A stretch of DNA of 64,000 bases, from positions 33,864,842-33,928,841 of the forward strand of contig NC_089232.1 in assembly GCF_963924675.1 (NCBI RefSeq), written 5' to 3'. Source of the stretch: Phocoena phocoena. Lineage: Eukaryota; Chordata; Mammalia; Artiodactyla; Phocoenidae. Positions 20,961-32,989 of the stretch are shown in pieces. Both the position numbers and the translations under genes were made by a program. Within the stretch, counting starts at the first letter, position 1. Each line of letters starts with the position of its first letter. Below the pieces are notes generated by a model, which searched no databases, was not told where the DNA came from, and saw nothing but the letters and a program-made list of their open reading frames with translations.

Positions 20961-23900
20961 GCTGGTGAGCACAGGATCTCTGCCATGTCCTCCATCCCAA
21001 ATCATAGAAGGCTGGAATGACAAATTCACGAGCCATAGCTTTCACTTCACGCGTTTGAATGTGGCCCTAAACAGGATTAGAGAGGTGTCTAGGTTACAGC
21101 AATTTCTAATTCTTTTCCTTCTTTTCAATCTCAAACTAGTAGTGCGGCATTCTCCATTCTGAAAAGCATTGCTGTAGATAGAAAAACTCATTATTGTGTT
21201 AAAATTTGAACTAACTCAATCGTGTCCATTGATGTAACTGCGTTCCCAAAGAGGAAAAATCCTCCTCGACCTCGTCTCTTGCCCAAGATCTTTCTGGACC
21301 TCAGCTATCTCAAGGAAACCACTCGAGTCTCAGGAGGGCAGCTTCATTTCCAGTGGACTCCTCTCCTCTAATATAGTTTTGATAGGCTGAGCATCACTGC
21401 GCAAGCCACCTGACACCTCGGCCTTGTGCAGAATTTGCATTTCTAAAGATACTTACTCTGTAAGCTATGGTCCATTCGCCTTGGCAAATACTGTTTAAAT
21501 ATAGCATCCATAAATAAATGTTAAATAATTCATGAACATAATTTTGTAAATTCTGCTAAGCCACACCTCTCTGGGGGCATATTTATGAACATGCCTCAGC
21601 CTGGAATCAATGTGTCTGCCAAGCTCCTTGCCTCTGAGGCAGAATTCCCACATCTAGCCCAAAATGCTGCAAACAGCTCCGATTCCCCTTCAGTCGTCAT
21701 CCATCATACTGTCACTTTAATTCAGATGCTGCTACTTGTTTTAATAACATACATCTTACACAAAGAATACTGCTAACACAAGAATCTTGGGGTAGATTTT
21801 TACAACCTCATAAAATGGTGTTAACCCTCTGATCCCTGACGTTCTTTCCGCACAGCACAGACCTCTGGACGCTTCCCTGCCTCCTCTACTCCCTTCAATC
21901 TCCCTGATGCTTATCAATAACCTCCGTCCATGGTGGCTATATAGCACCAGGACCTGTCATCAATCACTGCAGTAAAAATATTGTTCCTCCAGCACTGCCC
22001 TGAAGAATTATGAAAAGGATAAAAGTGTTATTGCAGGAATTATTTAGCAAACAATAGATGGATAAAATGTATTACGGTAAGTGTTAAATTATATCACCTC
22101 ATTATGAAGAGCTGACTCAGTTAGCAGGAAAGTGGTTCGCTGCCTTGGCCAAGTAGTTCAGGAGAACAATGGGGATGACCACAAAGGATTTCAAAAGGCA
22201 ACACCAGTCTATGAAGACTAGTATATATACTACTGAAGAGAAATTTGTTTGGGGGAATGATCTGGAGTAAAAACCTCTTCTTGGACTGTTTTCAATATTA
22301 AGCTGAAATTTACAGAAGAGCAATGGGGGTTTCTACTCCGTTGTTGAATATAGGTTGCTATTCTAGGAAAGAGATTCTTTAAAAAAAAAAAGAAAATGGA
22401 TGTATGGTCTAACCACTCCCCAGCCATGCACCCTGTCCTGTAGCTCCTACACAGTCCTCTAAGCAAGGGTGAGGGAGTCGTTTTCATTGGTGAAGGAAAT
22501 CTACATCTTGCCACACTTATGTTTCTGTCAGTTGTAGAAAAGTGTACCATACCAATATGTGTAGCCTTTGCCAGGGCTGGAAAATAATGTACCTGAAATG
22601 TCAGATTAAGCCAATTCCTAAAATCAGGCTTGCATTTTAAATACTATTAAGGATACCTAAACAAGGTTGGAAACCATGTGTTTTTTATTTTTTTTTAACC
22701 AAGTGGTCTTTTATCAGTTAATGTAGGTTTTTTTTCTTTTTCTTTTCTTTTTTTTTTTTAGGCATAATGTTACACTGGGCTCCTGGGATTCATTTGATCA
22801 ACATGATTAAATTATTTCCTTACTCAGCTAGAAGGAAATTACTAGTTACCAGACATTATGTGTCTGTTAATTATATGCAATAAGGCTTTCTCCTATCACA
22901 CCAGCTCCTGCATTCATGTTCTGTGCATTTTAAAGGCATTATCATTAAAAAAATTTAAATATTGAAAAGGGACAGCTATAATTTTGTTTCATCTATTTAA
23001 TAAATAAGTAATCTGTGAGATCAGTGGTACAAAGTGTCTCTTTGCTCTTTGTGTCAGCACAGACACTCTTAAGAAGAACATACTGAAAGATCCTTTTGAT
23101 TTCTATATTCATAAAAGAATACTTCCCCATCAGCTTTCTAGGGCAACGGCCAGGTCCTCTATCACTGAATAGAATGAATATGAGCATTGCCCCAGAAGCA
23201 ATCCACGGTCAGGTGGCCCCTCAATGCAGAATCTGCTCACCTGGGGTGGTGAGGGCTCCAAATTTACCTTCCCTCTTACAGCTCAATCTACAATCAATGT
23301 TTCAAAAGATTTTTTTTTTTCAAAAGAAGAGACAACATATGGTAGCTGAGAGGTCTTATTTTGCCTCCTAATGAAATGATGTGCTTCTGTTTCATATTAA
23401 AGTGTTAATCGGTCTGAAATTAGGTCTCGCAAAAAGAATAGTGCTTTTAAAATGCTTAATATGATTCATTTTCCTCAGTCAAAACCAGATGACTTTTATT
23501 TTTGTATCAAAAAGAGAAAATGGAAAGCCAGCTCTTCGTCCCCTGATGCCCCCACTTCCCCAGTCTGCCCAGGCTCCGGACCCAGATCCAATAATCGGCT
23601 TATGGAACAGAAAGCTCTTTAGAGTCGGGACTTGTGCCGAAGCCTAGAAGGTTTTGTTTGAGTTTGAGAATCTTCATAGGTTTATGAAATCTCAACAAAT
23701 ATTTCAAAGAAGGAAGTTTCACATTTGAAGTAGGTGATCCTATTAGGTGCTGAGAGACGGCGCCTTTGTTGTGGGCGCAGGCATCATTTTATGTGAGATA
23801 GAGCTGTGTCCCACTAATATGCCAAGACATCACTTTCATGCCAGAAACAGATAGGGCTGAACTTGTTTCATGCACTTTGGCTTTCATTGTTAATAATGAA

Positions 23901-24335
23901 TGACGAAAGTTCAGAGGAGAGGAGCTAAGTGGATACTTGGCTCTAAAAGAATGAATTTTAACTAGCAACATGCCAAACTAGTCAGAAACCACTCAGATGG
24001 GCAGGAAAGACAGCACAAAGAAAGAACTCATCCTGGAGGTCTATCCACAGCCACTAATTCCCGCAGAGCCCACAGGGAGATTGGTGAGCCTCCTTCCAGA
24101 AGATTCCAGCGGCTTTGGGAGTCACGTGACTCGTGCGCCACCAAGGCCTGAGGGTTTGCTCCAGTAGGCGCAAAACAGGAAACTCTCATACTGTTTTCGA
24201 AGGAGATGGAGATAGAAACGGGGACAAGAAAGTTAACTAATAAAATTTTAAACCTCAATGAATACAAATATCGATTCAATATACTAGAGCCTCTTTTAAG
24301 TCAAACCAATACTTGAAACACTAGAATTTTTTTTA
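20961..24335. other. No gene or clear repeat recognised
   Basis: About 3.4 kb. It contains an A11 run at 22381-22391 and a T-rich stretch at 22727-22760. All open frames are short; the longest, 106 codons on the minus strand at 22230-22550, has no motif and no coding context. Confidence 0.5.
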
Positions 24336-24480
24336 ACAGCCTTCCTTGCTTTCCTCTTCCTTCCTTCCTTCTTCCTTCTTTCCATTCTCATTCCTTCCCT
24401 CCTTTTTTCTCCCTCATTCCCCTCCCCTTTGCCTCCTTTCTCTTCCTTCCTTCCTTCCTCTCTTTCTTTTTTCCTTTATT
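24336..24480 (+). repeat. Polypyrimidine (CCTT)n tract
   Basis: About 145 bp of almost pure C and T on the plus strand, with several runs of CTTCCTTCCTTC. Long mirror-like pyrimidine tracts can form intramolecular triplexes (H-DNA). The Ser-Leu-Pro-Phe-rich frame over it (24346-24630) is an artefact. Confidence 0.9.
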
Positions 24481-24547
24481 TTACCTTGTCCTGACTTTCT
24501 GGAGAAAGACCTCGATAACAAGAAAACACACCCTGAAGATCACGCAT

Positions 24548-24670
24548 ACAGCATTCATTTTTTCATTCAACCAACATTCATTGAGCGCTTGCTTCATGCT
24601 AGACTAGTAGGCACCCAGATACAAGAGTGAGCAAAACAAATCCAGCCCTTTTCTCAGGCAGCACAGAACC
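24548..24670 (-). mobile_element. L2 LINE 3' end (antisense)
   Basis: TTTTTCATTCAACCAACATTC is followed by 'attgagcgcttgcttcatgctagactagtaggcacccagatacaagagtgagcaaaac' and 'tccagcccttttctcaggcagc'. This is a good inverted match to the L2 3' terminus. Confidence 0.65.
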
Positions 24671-25105
24671 TAAGAATCTTAGAATCTACACTACTGGGTT
24701 CAATCACTTTTCTTCACCTCAGTTATCTACGTCACCTACAATCACAACTCAGGAAGTTGAGAACCGATCATGCGTTCCATCAGCTTGATCATTAAAGTTT
24801 CTAGTTAGTACATTCTTTGGATTTGACATCTAAAACAAGAAAACAGATCCATTAGAAACTGACACTTTAGAAAAGATTCTCAACGATAAGGAGTAAAAGC
24901 ATATGACTTGGGAGTTTAAATGAAGATTTGAATTATCCAGAAAGTCAAATTCTCTGAGCAAGGCATTTGAGGTTTGCTTATCTATGGATAGAAGGGGGAA
25001 AAAGCCCTGTACTAGTAATCAGGACAAGACAGCTCTAGCTTGTCACCACCCGTGTATTCTAAGTGACCTTGACCATGTCCTGTCTATGATCAATTGACAG
25101 ATCCA
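24671..25105. other. No gene or clear repeat recognised
   Basis: Short unrecognised stretch between an L2 fragment and a SINE. Confidence 0.5.
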
Positions 25106-25121
25106 CCATAGTGGGTGTTTT

Positions 25122-25460
25122 GTTTTCTTTTTTAATTAATTTATTTATTATTTTTATTTTTGGTTGCGTTGGGTCTTTGTTGCTGCACGCAGGCTTTTCT
25201 CTAGTTGTGGCGAGCAGGGGCTACTCTTTGTTGCGGTGCGTGGACTTCTCATTGGGTGGCTTCTCTTGTTGCAGAGCACGGGCTCTAGGCGCACAGGCTT
25301 CAGTAGTTGTGGCTTGGGGGCTCTAGAGCACAGGCTCAGTAGTTGAGGCACATGGGCCTAGTTGCTCTGTGGCATGTGGGATCTTCCCGGGCCAGGGTTT
25401 GAACCCATGTCCCCTGCATTGGCAGGCGGATTCTTAACCACTGTGCCACCAGGGAAGCCC
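25122..25460 (-). mobile_element. CHR-related tRNA-derived SINE, long form (antisense), perfect 16-bp target-site duplication
   Basis: Read on the plus strand, a T-rich tail at 25122-25160 is followed by GGTTGCGTTGGGTCTTTGTT and 'gctgcacgcaggctttt'. It ends in GTGGGATCTTCCCGGGCCAG, 'tttgaacccatgtcccctgcattggcagg' and 'cactgtgccaccagggaagccc', the inverted B box and A box of the tRNA-like head. The body differs from the copies at 16.0 and 27.1 kb, so this is a different subfamily. The duplication CCATAGTGGGTGTTTT at 25106-25121 and 25461-25476 is identical on both sides, which indicates a fairly recent insertion. Confidence 0.92.
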
Positions 25461-25476
25461 CCATAGTGGGTGTTTT

Positions 25477-26659
25477 ACCACCTGCTTTCTCTACTTCACT
25501 GGGTATAGAAATCAATACAAATACTCTACAAAGAGAATTAATTATGCTAGCATCTTCTGATAGTCAAGAGCCCTGCAAATTTAAGTTCTGGGCTTTTAAA
25601 GTCAAATTTTAGAAAAGAGCTCCTTGATCTTTGATCCCATGCAAATTAATACATTCTTAGTTTAGGAGAGGGCCCTAATTTGGGGCACTTCCCTGAGATG
25701 CTAAAGCTGTTATTCTAGCATTCAAATCAAAGCATTCTTCTTGAGAGCAGATTTTCTGGGAGGGGAGATTCCACTTTAGTTGCCAGAATTTGCTTTTGAA
25801 TATTCTCCCAGCCTCACCCAGTCCATGGTGGACCAGCCTTACGAAGAGCCACACTCTCGTGATTCCTAAAACTGTGATATGAAACTGACTTAATTCTTCC
25901 ATCACCTTAGAAAGTTAGGCTGGTACAGATGGACTGGGAACTGATTGTTAACTTGGACTTGTTGTAAGGCTATAAAATGTGGATATAACCCAGTTTGGCT
26001 TTGTTCTCCTGTTAATTGAATCAACCAGTTACCTCAGTGCCACATCTGTAGATCTGCCCTATAAGCCTTGCCAATTGTGCCTTTTACTTGTAAACCCACT
26101 CTCCTTTGCACAGTTTGATGGCTGAATGGCTTTCTACATCTGAAGTCGGCCTTCCAGTTCAAGCTTCCAGAAAGCAGGACTAGGTGCACAAGAATGCTGC
26201 TTTGTGCAGAGTCATTCTGTCCGGTGCAGTTGGGCTCCAGGTTGTCCCACCTCACATATCTTAACCAATCCTAGAGAGTGTTTCTCCCCGGCTCATGTAG
26301 TTTCTGTCCTGTTTGGAATTTGGGATCTTGTGGTTCTCTCTCTCCTCTAGAGATTGATCTTGGACATTTAACTGGAAAGTCCCTTTGTTCCCCTTGTTTG
26401 GCAAATAATCAGATCTCTGTTCCCTTTGAACCACTTCTCCCAATTTGGAACCTAATTATAGTCCTTGAATTTCTGCTTTACAATCTTGAAATATCAACCC
26501 TTCCCTTTAAAGAACACTACTGGTAATCCTTTTTCTGTCCCTCTGCTTTTTGGTATCTAGGAAATTCCCTCAAGTTAACCCAGCCCTTAGTTGAAGATTC
26601 TGTTTATTGATTTTTAAGAAACTAAGAAGCTCCCAGGTGAGTGAGGGGGAGGGGAAGAG
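25477..26659. other. No gene or clear repeat recognised
   Basis: About 1.2 kb of mixed sequence. Frames of 60-82 codons occur on both strands without motifs. Confidence 0.5.
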
Positions 26660-27000
26660 ACAGCCTCACGCACTCCTGGTGGGAGTATATATATTTATAT
26701 ATTGAGCAAACTTCCACGTGGGCAATATGCATTAAACCTGAAAACCACACAGGCCCTTTGCCCAAGTGATTTCATCTCTAGCATTATCCAAAGTAAATGT
26801 TTCTTCAGTGTTCAGAGATGTATAACCTATACAAAATAACATTTGTTTATAATGACAAAAATGTGAAATTTAGCTGTTTATCAGTAGATTAGTAAAATAT
26901 TCTATGTTAATGTGACAGAATAGTAGGCAGCAATAATTATATGTACATCAATGAGTATTTACTGACATTGAAATATATTGAATTAAATAAATGATTGCAA
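26660..27000 (+). mobile_element. Ancient L1 LINE, ORF2 end and 3' region
   Basis: CACTCCTGGTGGGAGTATAT, 'gcaaacttccacgtgggcaatatgca', 'ggccctttgcccaagtgatttcatctctagcattatcc', and 'ataatgacaaaaatgtgaaa' follow the order of the last part of L1 ORF2 ('cactcttggtgggagtataa...ggcaatttggcaatat...ccctttgacccagcaattccac'). It is heavily mutated with no frame. Confidence 0.65.
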
Positions 27001-27067
27001 AACACTTCTCTGCGTTCATGTATTCAGTCTAGTATCTATCTAGTTATTGACATGATATCTACCTATC

Positions 27068-27283
27068 TTTTTTTTTTTTTTTTTTTTTTTTGCGGTACTC
27101 AGACCTCTCACTGTTGTGGCCTCTCCCGTTGCAGAGCACAGGCTCCAGACAGGCAGGCTCGGCGGCCATGGCTCACGGGCCCAGCCGCGCCACGGCATGT
27201 GGGATCCTCCCGGACCAGGGCACGAACCCGTGTCCCCTGCATCGGCAGGCGGACCCTCAACCACTGCGCCAACAGGAAAGCCC
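27068..27283 (-). mobile_element. CHR-type cetacean SINE (antisense), with target-site duplication
   Basis: A 24-bp T run (27068-27091) is the inverted A tail. The body reads GCGGTACTCAGACCTCTCAC, 'gttgcagagcacaggctccagac', and ends 'cgaacccgtgtcccctgcatcggcagg' and 'ccactgcgccaacaggaaagccc'. It is flanked by ATCTACCTATC (27057-27067) and ATCTACCTGTC (27284-27294), a duplication with one later substitution. It is the same subfamily as the copy at 16.0 kb. The plus-strand frames here are read-through of the SINE. Confidence 0.93.
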
Positions 27284-27294
27284 ATCTACCTGTC

Positions 27295-27754
27295 TTTTTA
27301 TCTATTTTGTTAGAGCAAATAATAGTTACTTATAGATGACTGAAGTATTTTCTTTTCTTTTGTGTGCGTACGATATACTTTCTGATCTAAAATGAGTAGG
27401 CATTGCTTTTTAAAAGAAACAACAAAGGTTAAAAGAAAATGAGAAGACCCCTGGCTAGTGCAGGTCTCATGGGCACAGTGGGCAATCACACAAAATCTTG
27501 ACTCACTCAGCAATGACAGTGGGTCTCACCCAGTTCCCATGATTATCCTTTCAGGCACCAGGTACTCTATACACAATGTATACCTTTTGATCAGTTTCTT
27601 ATATGGAGGAGGTACTCCATTAATGGTTACTGAATTAAAATAAATGAAACTATTTCTCTAGTGCACTTGGTACCTCTGTGCCATAGAAGTTCTAAGAATA
27701 AAGAATGCATCATTAAATGAATGTTATAGCTTAGGTCATTAACACATACAGTAG
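27295..27754. other. No gene or clear repeat recognised
   Basis: Short stretch between a SINE and an LTR-like repeat. Confidence 0.5.
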
Positions 27755-28240
27755 ATTGAATTACGGTTCCCAGTTCTCCACCACTCACACATCTGCACTG
27801 CCTGCCATATGAATGCACAGTTCCTCTTTTAGAGACAGAGTGCACCTCTCTACCCATCTGACCATATGTCTTTCCTATGGGATATTAGCAAACATCATTT
27901 ATAATCATCTACAGCATAAGAGCTGAGGCTTGAAATGTTCTTGTATAGTTCAGTTTTCTCTCTTGACCTTCTGTCACCACCATGAGAAAATAATGTCTTG
28001 GCTAGTTTACTAGTCCAAGAAAGATGAGAAACAATGGAGAAGATCTGAACCCAATCTATGATTTGGAGCCAGGTCCAGCTGAGCACAAGCTAGATCAGTC
28101 AACAGACCACCTCCACCCTCTTGCCAGACCAACAGCAGATGCATGAATGGGAACAAATGATTGTTGTTTTAATCAACTGAGTTTGGGGATGGTTTGTTAC
28201 ACAGAATCAGTATGGAATTAGCTGACCAATACAGTACACT
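27755..28240 (+). mobile_element. Ancient LTR, MLT-like (ERVL-MaLR group)
   Basis: It begins CAGTAGATTGAATTACGGTT and continues 'catatgtctttcctatgggatattagcaaac', 'gctgaggcttgaaatgttcttgtatagttcagttttctctcttg', 'caccatgagaaaataatgtc', 'tagtccaagaaagatgagaaacaatggag' and 'ctgaacccaatctatgatttggagcc'. It closes with a TTGTTGTTTTAATCAACTGA-GTTTGGGG-type end and 'gctgaccaatacagta'. This is the layout of an MLT-type LTR whose polyadenylation region lies near the right end. No second LTR or internal sequence was found. Confidence 0.6.
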
Positions 28241-29837
28241 TACTAGATGTTAAATTATATTATAGTAACAGTTAGGCTTGAAGTATTAATGGAACTTGAT
28301 ACAAAGTGCACAGTTCCAAGTATAGCAATGATCTCATCATTAGCTTGCAAGGGAAGTCAACAGTGATTATACATTTTGGGAAAACTGACAAGTCTAAAAT
28401 TTAAGAGCAAAAAGGAAATGAGGAGCCTTCTGGAAGTCAATTTAGGCAAGGTGGCCCCCTCCCTCCCATTAAGTTTTAATCCTCAGAGGCCAAGATCAAT
28501 TCTAAATAGAGTATGGTGTTTAAACATGCTCACCATTTAGTCCTACAGACTCACGTTTGGGTCACCGAGAAAGAAGGTAGAAGCCATAGCAGTGCCTGGT
28601 GACAGACTGAGTGGAACACCGGGGAAGGTAATGACCGGTAATAACTCACCATGTTTATGTGGGAGCATATATGAGACACCCTCTAAGGTTTCCCCAAATT
28701 TTGAGACAGAGAACACTGCAGAAGATGTGCTTTCATACAAATGGTGTCAAGACCGGGGATGAAATGTGGTTTATTATTGTTTTACATGACTCTATTTAAG
28801 ATGACTCCATTTGTTCTCATGGCTGAGTGAGGCATCAGGAAACACAAGTTACATGGGTATTGTTTCACACCAACAAGTGGAGACAAGACCTCATCATGTT
28901 GCTGCCAAACGGGGGGTTCCACTTGAGTTTAGAGCCAGTTCCAAACACCCAAACAGGCATTCAGGAAGTTTGAGCCAGTGAAATTCTCTTTTAATGATTT
29001 TTCAACCTTGCAATGAAAATCGCTGTTCACAGGATCATAGTGACTCAAAAAATGGTAAGTAGCATAGGGCAGCCAGAGAGAGAGATCAAAGTATCACTAA
29101 AGGTGCTCCACATCTGAGAAACATCCAACTAAACATGGAAGAAAATAGCTGTCACTTTGGTCCATAAATTAAAAACAGATCTGCTCTTCTCTATTTTGAA
29201 ACACTTCTTATAAAATAGTAGCAGTAGACTGATTTAACATGCTCTCGTGGTTTCTACTGAACTCCTACTTTCCGAAAAGCAAAATTCTGTTTGCTTTTCG
29301 TATGATTTGAATGGGTCATAAGTATGTGGACACCACAAATTAAAATGCTACTTAAATTTTGACCAGTTGTTTTAATATGCATCAAACAATATGCCTTCAT
29401 TCTTTTACAGTCTTTTTGACCTACCCTGTCTGTGTCTTAATCATTTTCTTCTTGGGCCAATATTGTTTGCATAACAGTAGGTTTATAATTTATGTTTTTT
29501 ATTAAAAGGTGTCTGTGGAAAAGAGATTTACCATGACTCTTCTGAAAATTATATTTTTAATCTGCTGTAGAAATTCATAGTACTTTCTACATATGGGGCA
29601 CCTTATTACAATGATCCAAACAGACCAAAGTCAACAAATAATCTTGTCTGTCTATTGTTAATTCTTAGAGGAACAAACATATGTTTTGAGCATCATTACT
29701 GCTAAATTAGCACCAGCAATCAGGCATTCTAAAAGAATAAAATAAAAATGCAGAGCATTATAGTATAATTACTATTTGCATTTAAATTGTGTGCTATACT
29801 TTCCTAGCACCATGTAGTAATAGTAAAGTCTAACACT
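28241..29837. other. No gene or clear repeat recognised
   Basis: About 1.6 kb, AT-rich from 29160 onward. No open frame above 65 codons. Confidence 0.5.
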
Positions 29838-30020
29838 TAACAACGGAGTTTTTGTCTGTGTCAGTAGATAAGAGTATTTTCTCGGTTAATCTTCACAATA
29901 GCCCCATGATAGAGATACTATTATTGTCGTATAATATTTTGCATATGAAGAAACTGAGGCTTGGAGAGAGAAAATCTCCTGCCCCAAGTTGCAGAACTAC
30001 TTAGCAGAAGCAAAGATTCA
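29838..30020 (-). mobile_element. MIR SINE (antisense)
   Basis: TCGGTTAATCTTCACAATAG, 'ccccatgatagagatactattattgtcg', 'tgcatatgaagaaactgaggcttggagag' and 'ctgccccaagttgcagaact' form the reversed MIR core. Confidence 0.7.
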
Positions 30021-30465
30021 TGCTTGGCAAAGATTCATGGGCTTTATCACCCATATTCTATGGTATGCTTTTATTATTAATCAGGTAATGTTAGGCTTAC
30101 ATGTTAATTTTGACATCACAGAGTTCAAGTATATGACTAGCAGAGAAAATCCCATTCTTTTGAAGGAAATAACTCTTCAGGAAATACTTCAGGAGTAGAT
30201 TGTGAAGGGAGAAACAAAGGATTTATCTAAAACCAAATATATCATTTGTATTTTTCACCAAAATAATGATCATGGATATGCATATTGGCACCCCAAGGAT
30301 TACTCTTTCTTTTGTCATTTAACACAAAAACAACTCTAAGAGGCAAGTGTCATAGCTTATTGGTGTTTAAATTTCCAGAGTAAGAAGTGCTTGATTGATA
30401 TGAAAAATGCATGGAATGAGGAGAGGTACAAATTGCAGGTCACATGTCACAAAGCCTGAAATGCA

Positions 30466-31085
30466 CATATTCATTCATTCATTATATGGATATTCATTGA
30501 GCACCTCCAATGTGCGTTGTTCTTGATATGAAGATACAGCAATGAACAAGTCAGACAAAACTCTGCCCTCATGGAGTTTACATTCTAATTGGGAGACAGA
30601 AAAACAAAGAAATGTTCAAGTTCTTATTGTACTAAATACTATGATGAAAAATAATGGAGGTGAAGAGATAGTGACAAAGGCAATAAGACTGTAGCTCTAC
30701 TAGGTGAAAAAGTCTGTGATGTGAAGCCCCCTGTTAGTTTACAGGTACAAGCAGAGCCGTGTAGTGTCTATCTCGGTATTATCCTTATCCAAGGTGGTGT
30801 AGCTGTTTTAGTTGATTGACAAATCACATTATTAATTGATTTCTTCCTGCGAATGAGTATGTATAACTACTAATAGAATTCACAAGCCTTGCTCACACAG
30901 AGCTTACTAACAAATTGGAAGAAATAAGATACACATATACTAAAGTAAAAGGAGAAGGAAAGAGCATGTTTATTGTACCCATCTTGAAAATGGTGTTCAG
31001 TACTGGTAGGCAAGGCAGGCTTCCTGGAGAAGGAGAAACTTTTAAATTTGGACTTTAAAAATTGGTAGCATTTGATTAGGCAGAG
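30466..31085 (-). mobile_element. L2 LINE 3' end in two pieces (antisense)
   Basis: Piece one, about 30466-30700, begins ATTCATTCATTCATTATATG and continues 'attcattgagcacctccaatgtgcgttg', 'gaagatacagcaatgaacaagtcagacaaaactctgccctcatggagtttacattctaattggg' and 'actaaatactatgatgaaa'. Piece two, about 30880-31085, has 'cacagagcttactaacaaattggaag' and GCAAGGCAGGCTTCCTGGAG-AAGGAGAAAC. The match to the inverted L2 terminus is good in piece one. Confidence 0.65.
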
Positions 31086-31229
31086 ATATGTTATCTCCTC
31101 TAGAAGACCCTGGGCCTCCTGAGAACAGAGTCTACCATGTCTGACTTCTTACTACCCTCTGTTCATATCTATATTGCAGCAATTACCTTCTGTTGAAGTG
31201 TAAGCATTTTCAGAGCTCTTAGAGCAGGC

Positions 31230-31440
31230 AGAGATATAAGAAATGTGATAAGACAGAGTCTTAGACTAAGGGCAAAATATGAGGTTTATGTTCCTTCTGG
31301 CCACGGGAGCTTGGACATGGCGCCCAACCTCTCTGAGCCTCAGTTCTTTTCATTTGAAGAAATGGCACAACAGCTATTGCTTTGCCTCCTGCTGAGGACT
31401 ATCATGGGATTTAAAGAAGAAAAAGTGGAGATATAGAAAC
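31230..31440 (+). mobile_element. MIR SINE
   Basis: AGACAGAGTCTTAGACTAAG, 'ggagcttggacatggcgcccaacctctctgagcctcagttc', 'catttgaagaaatggcacaacagc' and 'gaggactatcatgggattta' parallel the MIR blocks. The 63-codon frame at 31245-31436 lies inside it and is not a gene. Confidence 0.6.
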
Positions 31441-31559
31441 GTTCTTAGTAACCAGAAAATGCTATACACCACTGGGGGCTAATAGACACTCTTCCCTAAC
31501 AATAAGCAACAAAAAATAGACATGCCTTACAGGAGTTTTAGAACTCACATCATCCACTT

Positions 31560-31690
31560 CCTAAATTCTGCAGGGTAGGGAATCTCCAACTCAGGGAGGT
31601 TAAGGGACATTTATGAGATGACATTACTAGTTAGTGGAAGAAACTCCTTCCCAAGTTTCCGGACTGCCAGTGCATTCCCTACCATACTCT
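31560..31690 (-). mobile_element. MIR SINE fragment (antisense)
   Basis: AACTCAGGGAGGTTAAGGGA-CATTTATGAGATGACATTAC, then 'tagttagtggaagaaactccttcccaag' and 'ctgccagtgcattccctacc', resembles the reversed MIR 'gcacagagaggttaagtaacttgccc...cagctagtaagtggcagagc'. Confidence 0.5.
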
Positions 31691-32989
31691 ATCGGTCGGG
31701 CCATAGTACTGCACCAGCACTAAAGGAAAACTCTGCATTAAAGGAATGAAACCTGCAGAAATGCCTACTAGTTTAACTGCAGACATACAATTAGTTTTGT
31801 GATCTCAGCTGAAGCCCAGGATCCTGTGTGCTCCAAAGATAGTATTTTAGCCAGTGCCTGCGAGGTGTCACTACCTCCCAAACCAAGCACTTTCCATGTG
31901 GCAAGACAGTAAGACTTACAGCAGACTGAACTGAGAGAGTGTTACCTACTTAAACTGTTTTTCTGACTTAATAAGAATTTTTCATCTACATCAAGCCATT
32001 TTAAAATATTGTCTATACACAAACAGTCACTCTGAATAATAGGTCTGCACACAGTAAATGTCACCTCTCTAAATCACACGAGACCTCGGCGGCAGCACAG
32101 CAGAGGAGGCTCCGTAACAGTTTAAACTTCTGCCTCGCATTTATTATGGATGTGTTTATAAATCTCAGAGGGCACTCTTCCTCCTCCTGGGAAATCCAAA
32201 AAACCGTGCCCTTGTTTGTCAGGGTGACTTGTCCAGGATGTTGAGGTCTCGGCCATCCTTCTTACATCCAGATCCCATTTGGTTCCAAAGTGGGTCAGCG
32301 AAGGTTGTTGTCAAAGATGCCATTTTCTCATCTTTAATGACAAAACCTCCGTTCCAGAAAAAGTATAGGGGACTTTGAAAACTGGGGTTTAGAGAATGGA
32401 TATAGGAGCTTTCTGTCTTTCTTTTTTTTTTTTTTTTTTCTTTACCTTGAATAAGTGATCTTCTCTACAAAAGTGCTTTGAGTTTCTCACATGAGGGAAG
32501 CAAAAGACAGCTTACACAGCAATGGCATTGAAAAACTCCTTAGCTGCTCCCATTCGTCTTGGTTAGTATGAATACTTTAGCATTAAGTGGAGAAAAGGAG
32601 AATCCATCAATAGTTAATAACTGACCTTAAGATGAGAATTCAAAGTTCACCACAATTACACCCAAGTGTCAGAGAACACACATGGGACATTATCAATATA
32701 TTTGACTACAAGAGCCTGGGATGGCAAATTTAAATACCACCAGAGAAAGAAGTGAGCATTATTTTTAATGAGAAAATATTGTTACCATATCCAGCAGCCC
32801 GTACTAAGATACTCAAAACCTAAATTCTCAGTTAGGAATGACTGTGGAAAGGTAAGCACATTCTAAAAGAGCAAATACGAGTCAGGCTGAAATTCTATCA
32901 TGAGGTGAAGATTGTAAACAAAATGTTTCCTAGATCCAAAGGGAGACAATATTTTAAAGTTGGAAATGAGATCAGGCAAAAGGTAAGAG
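31691..32989. other. No gene or clear repeat recognised
   Basis: About 1.3 kb including a T-rich run at 32421-32439. The segment 31990-32240 looks free of repeats and contains a locally CG-containing phrase (ACGAGACCTCGGCGGCAGCA), unusual for this window. Confidence 0.45.

Noticed and set aside
22230..22550. 106-codon minus-strand frame
   Set aside because: The run of Phe and Leu comes from the A11 tract on the plus strand; no family resemblance.
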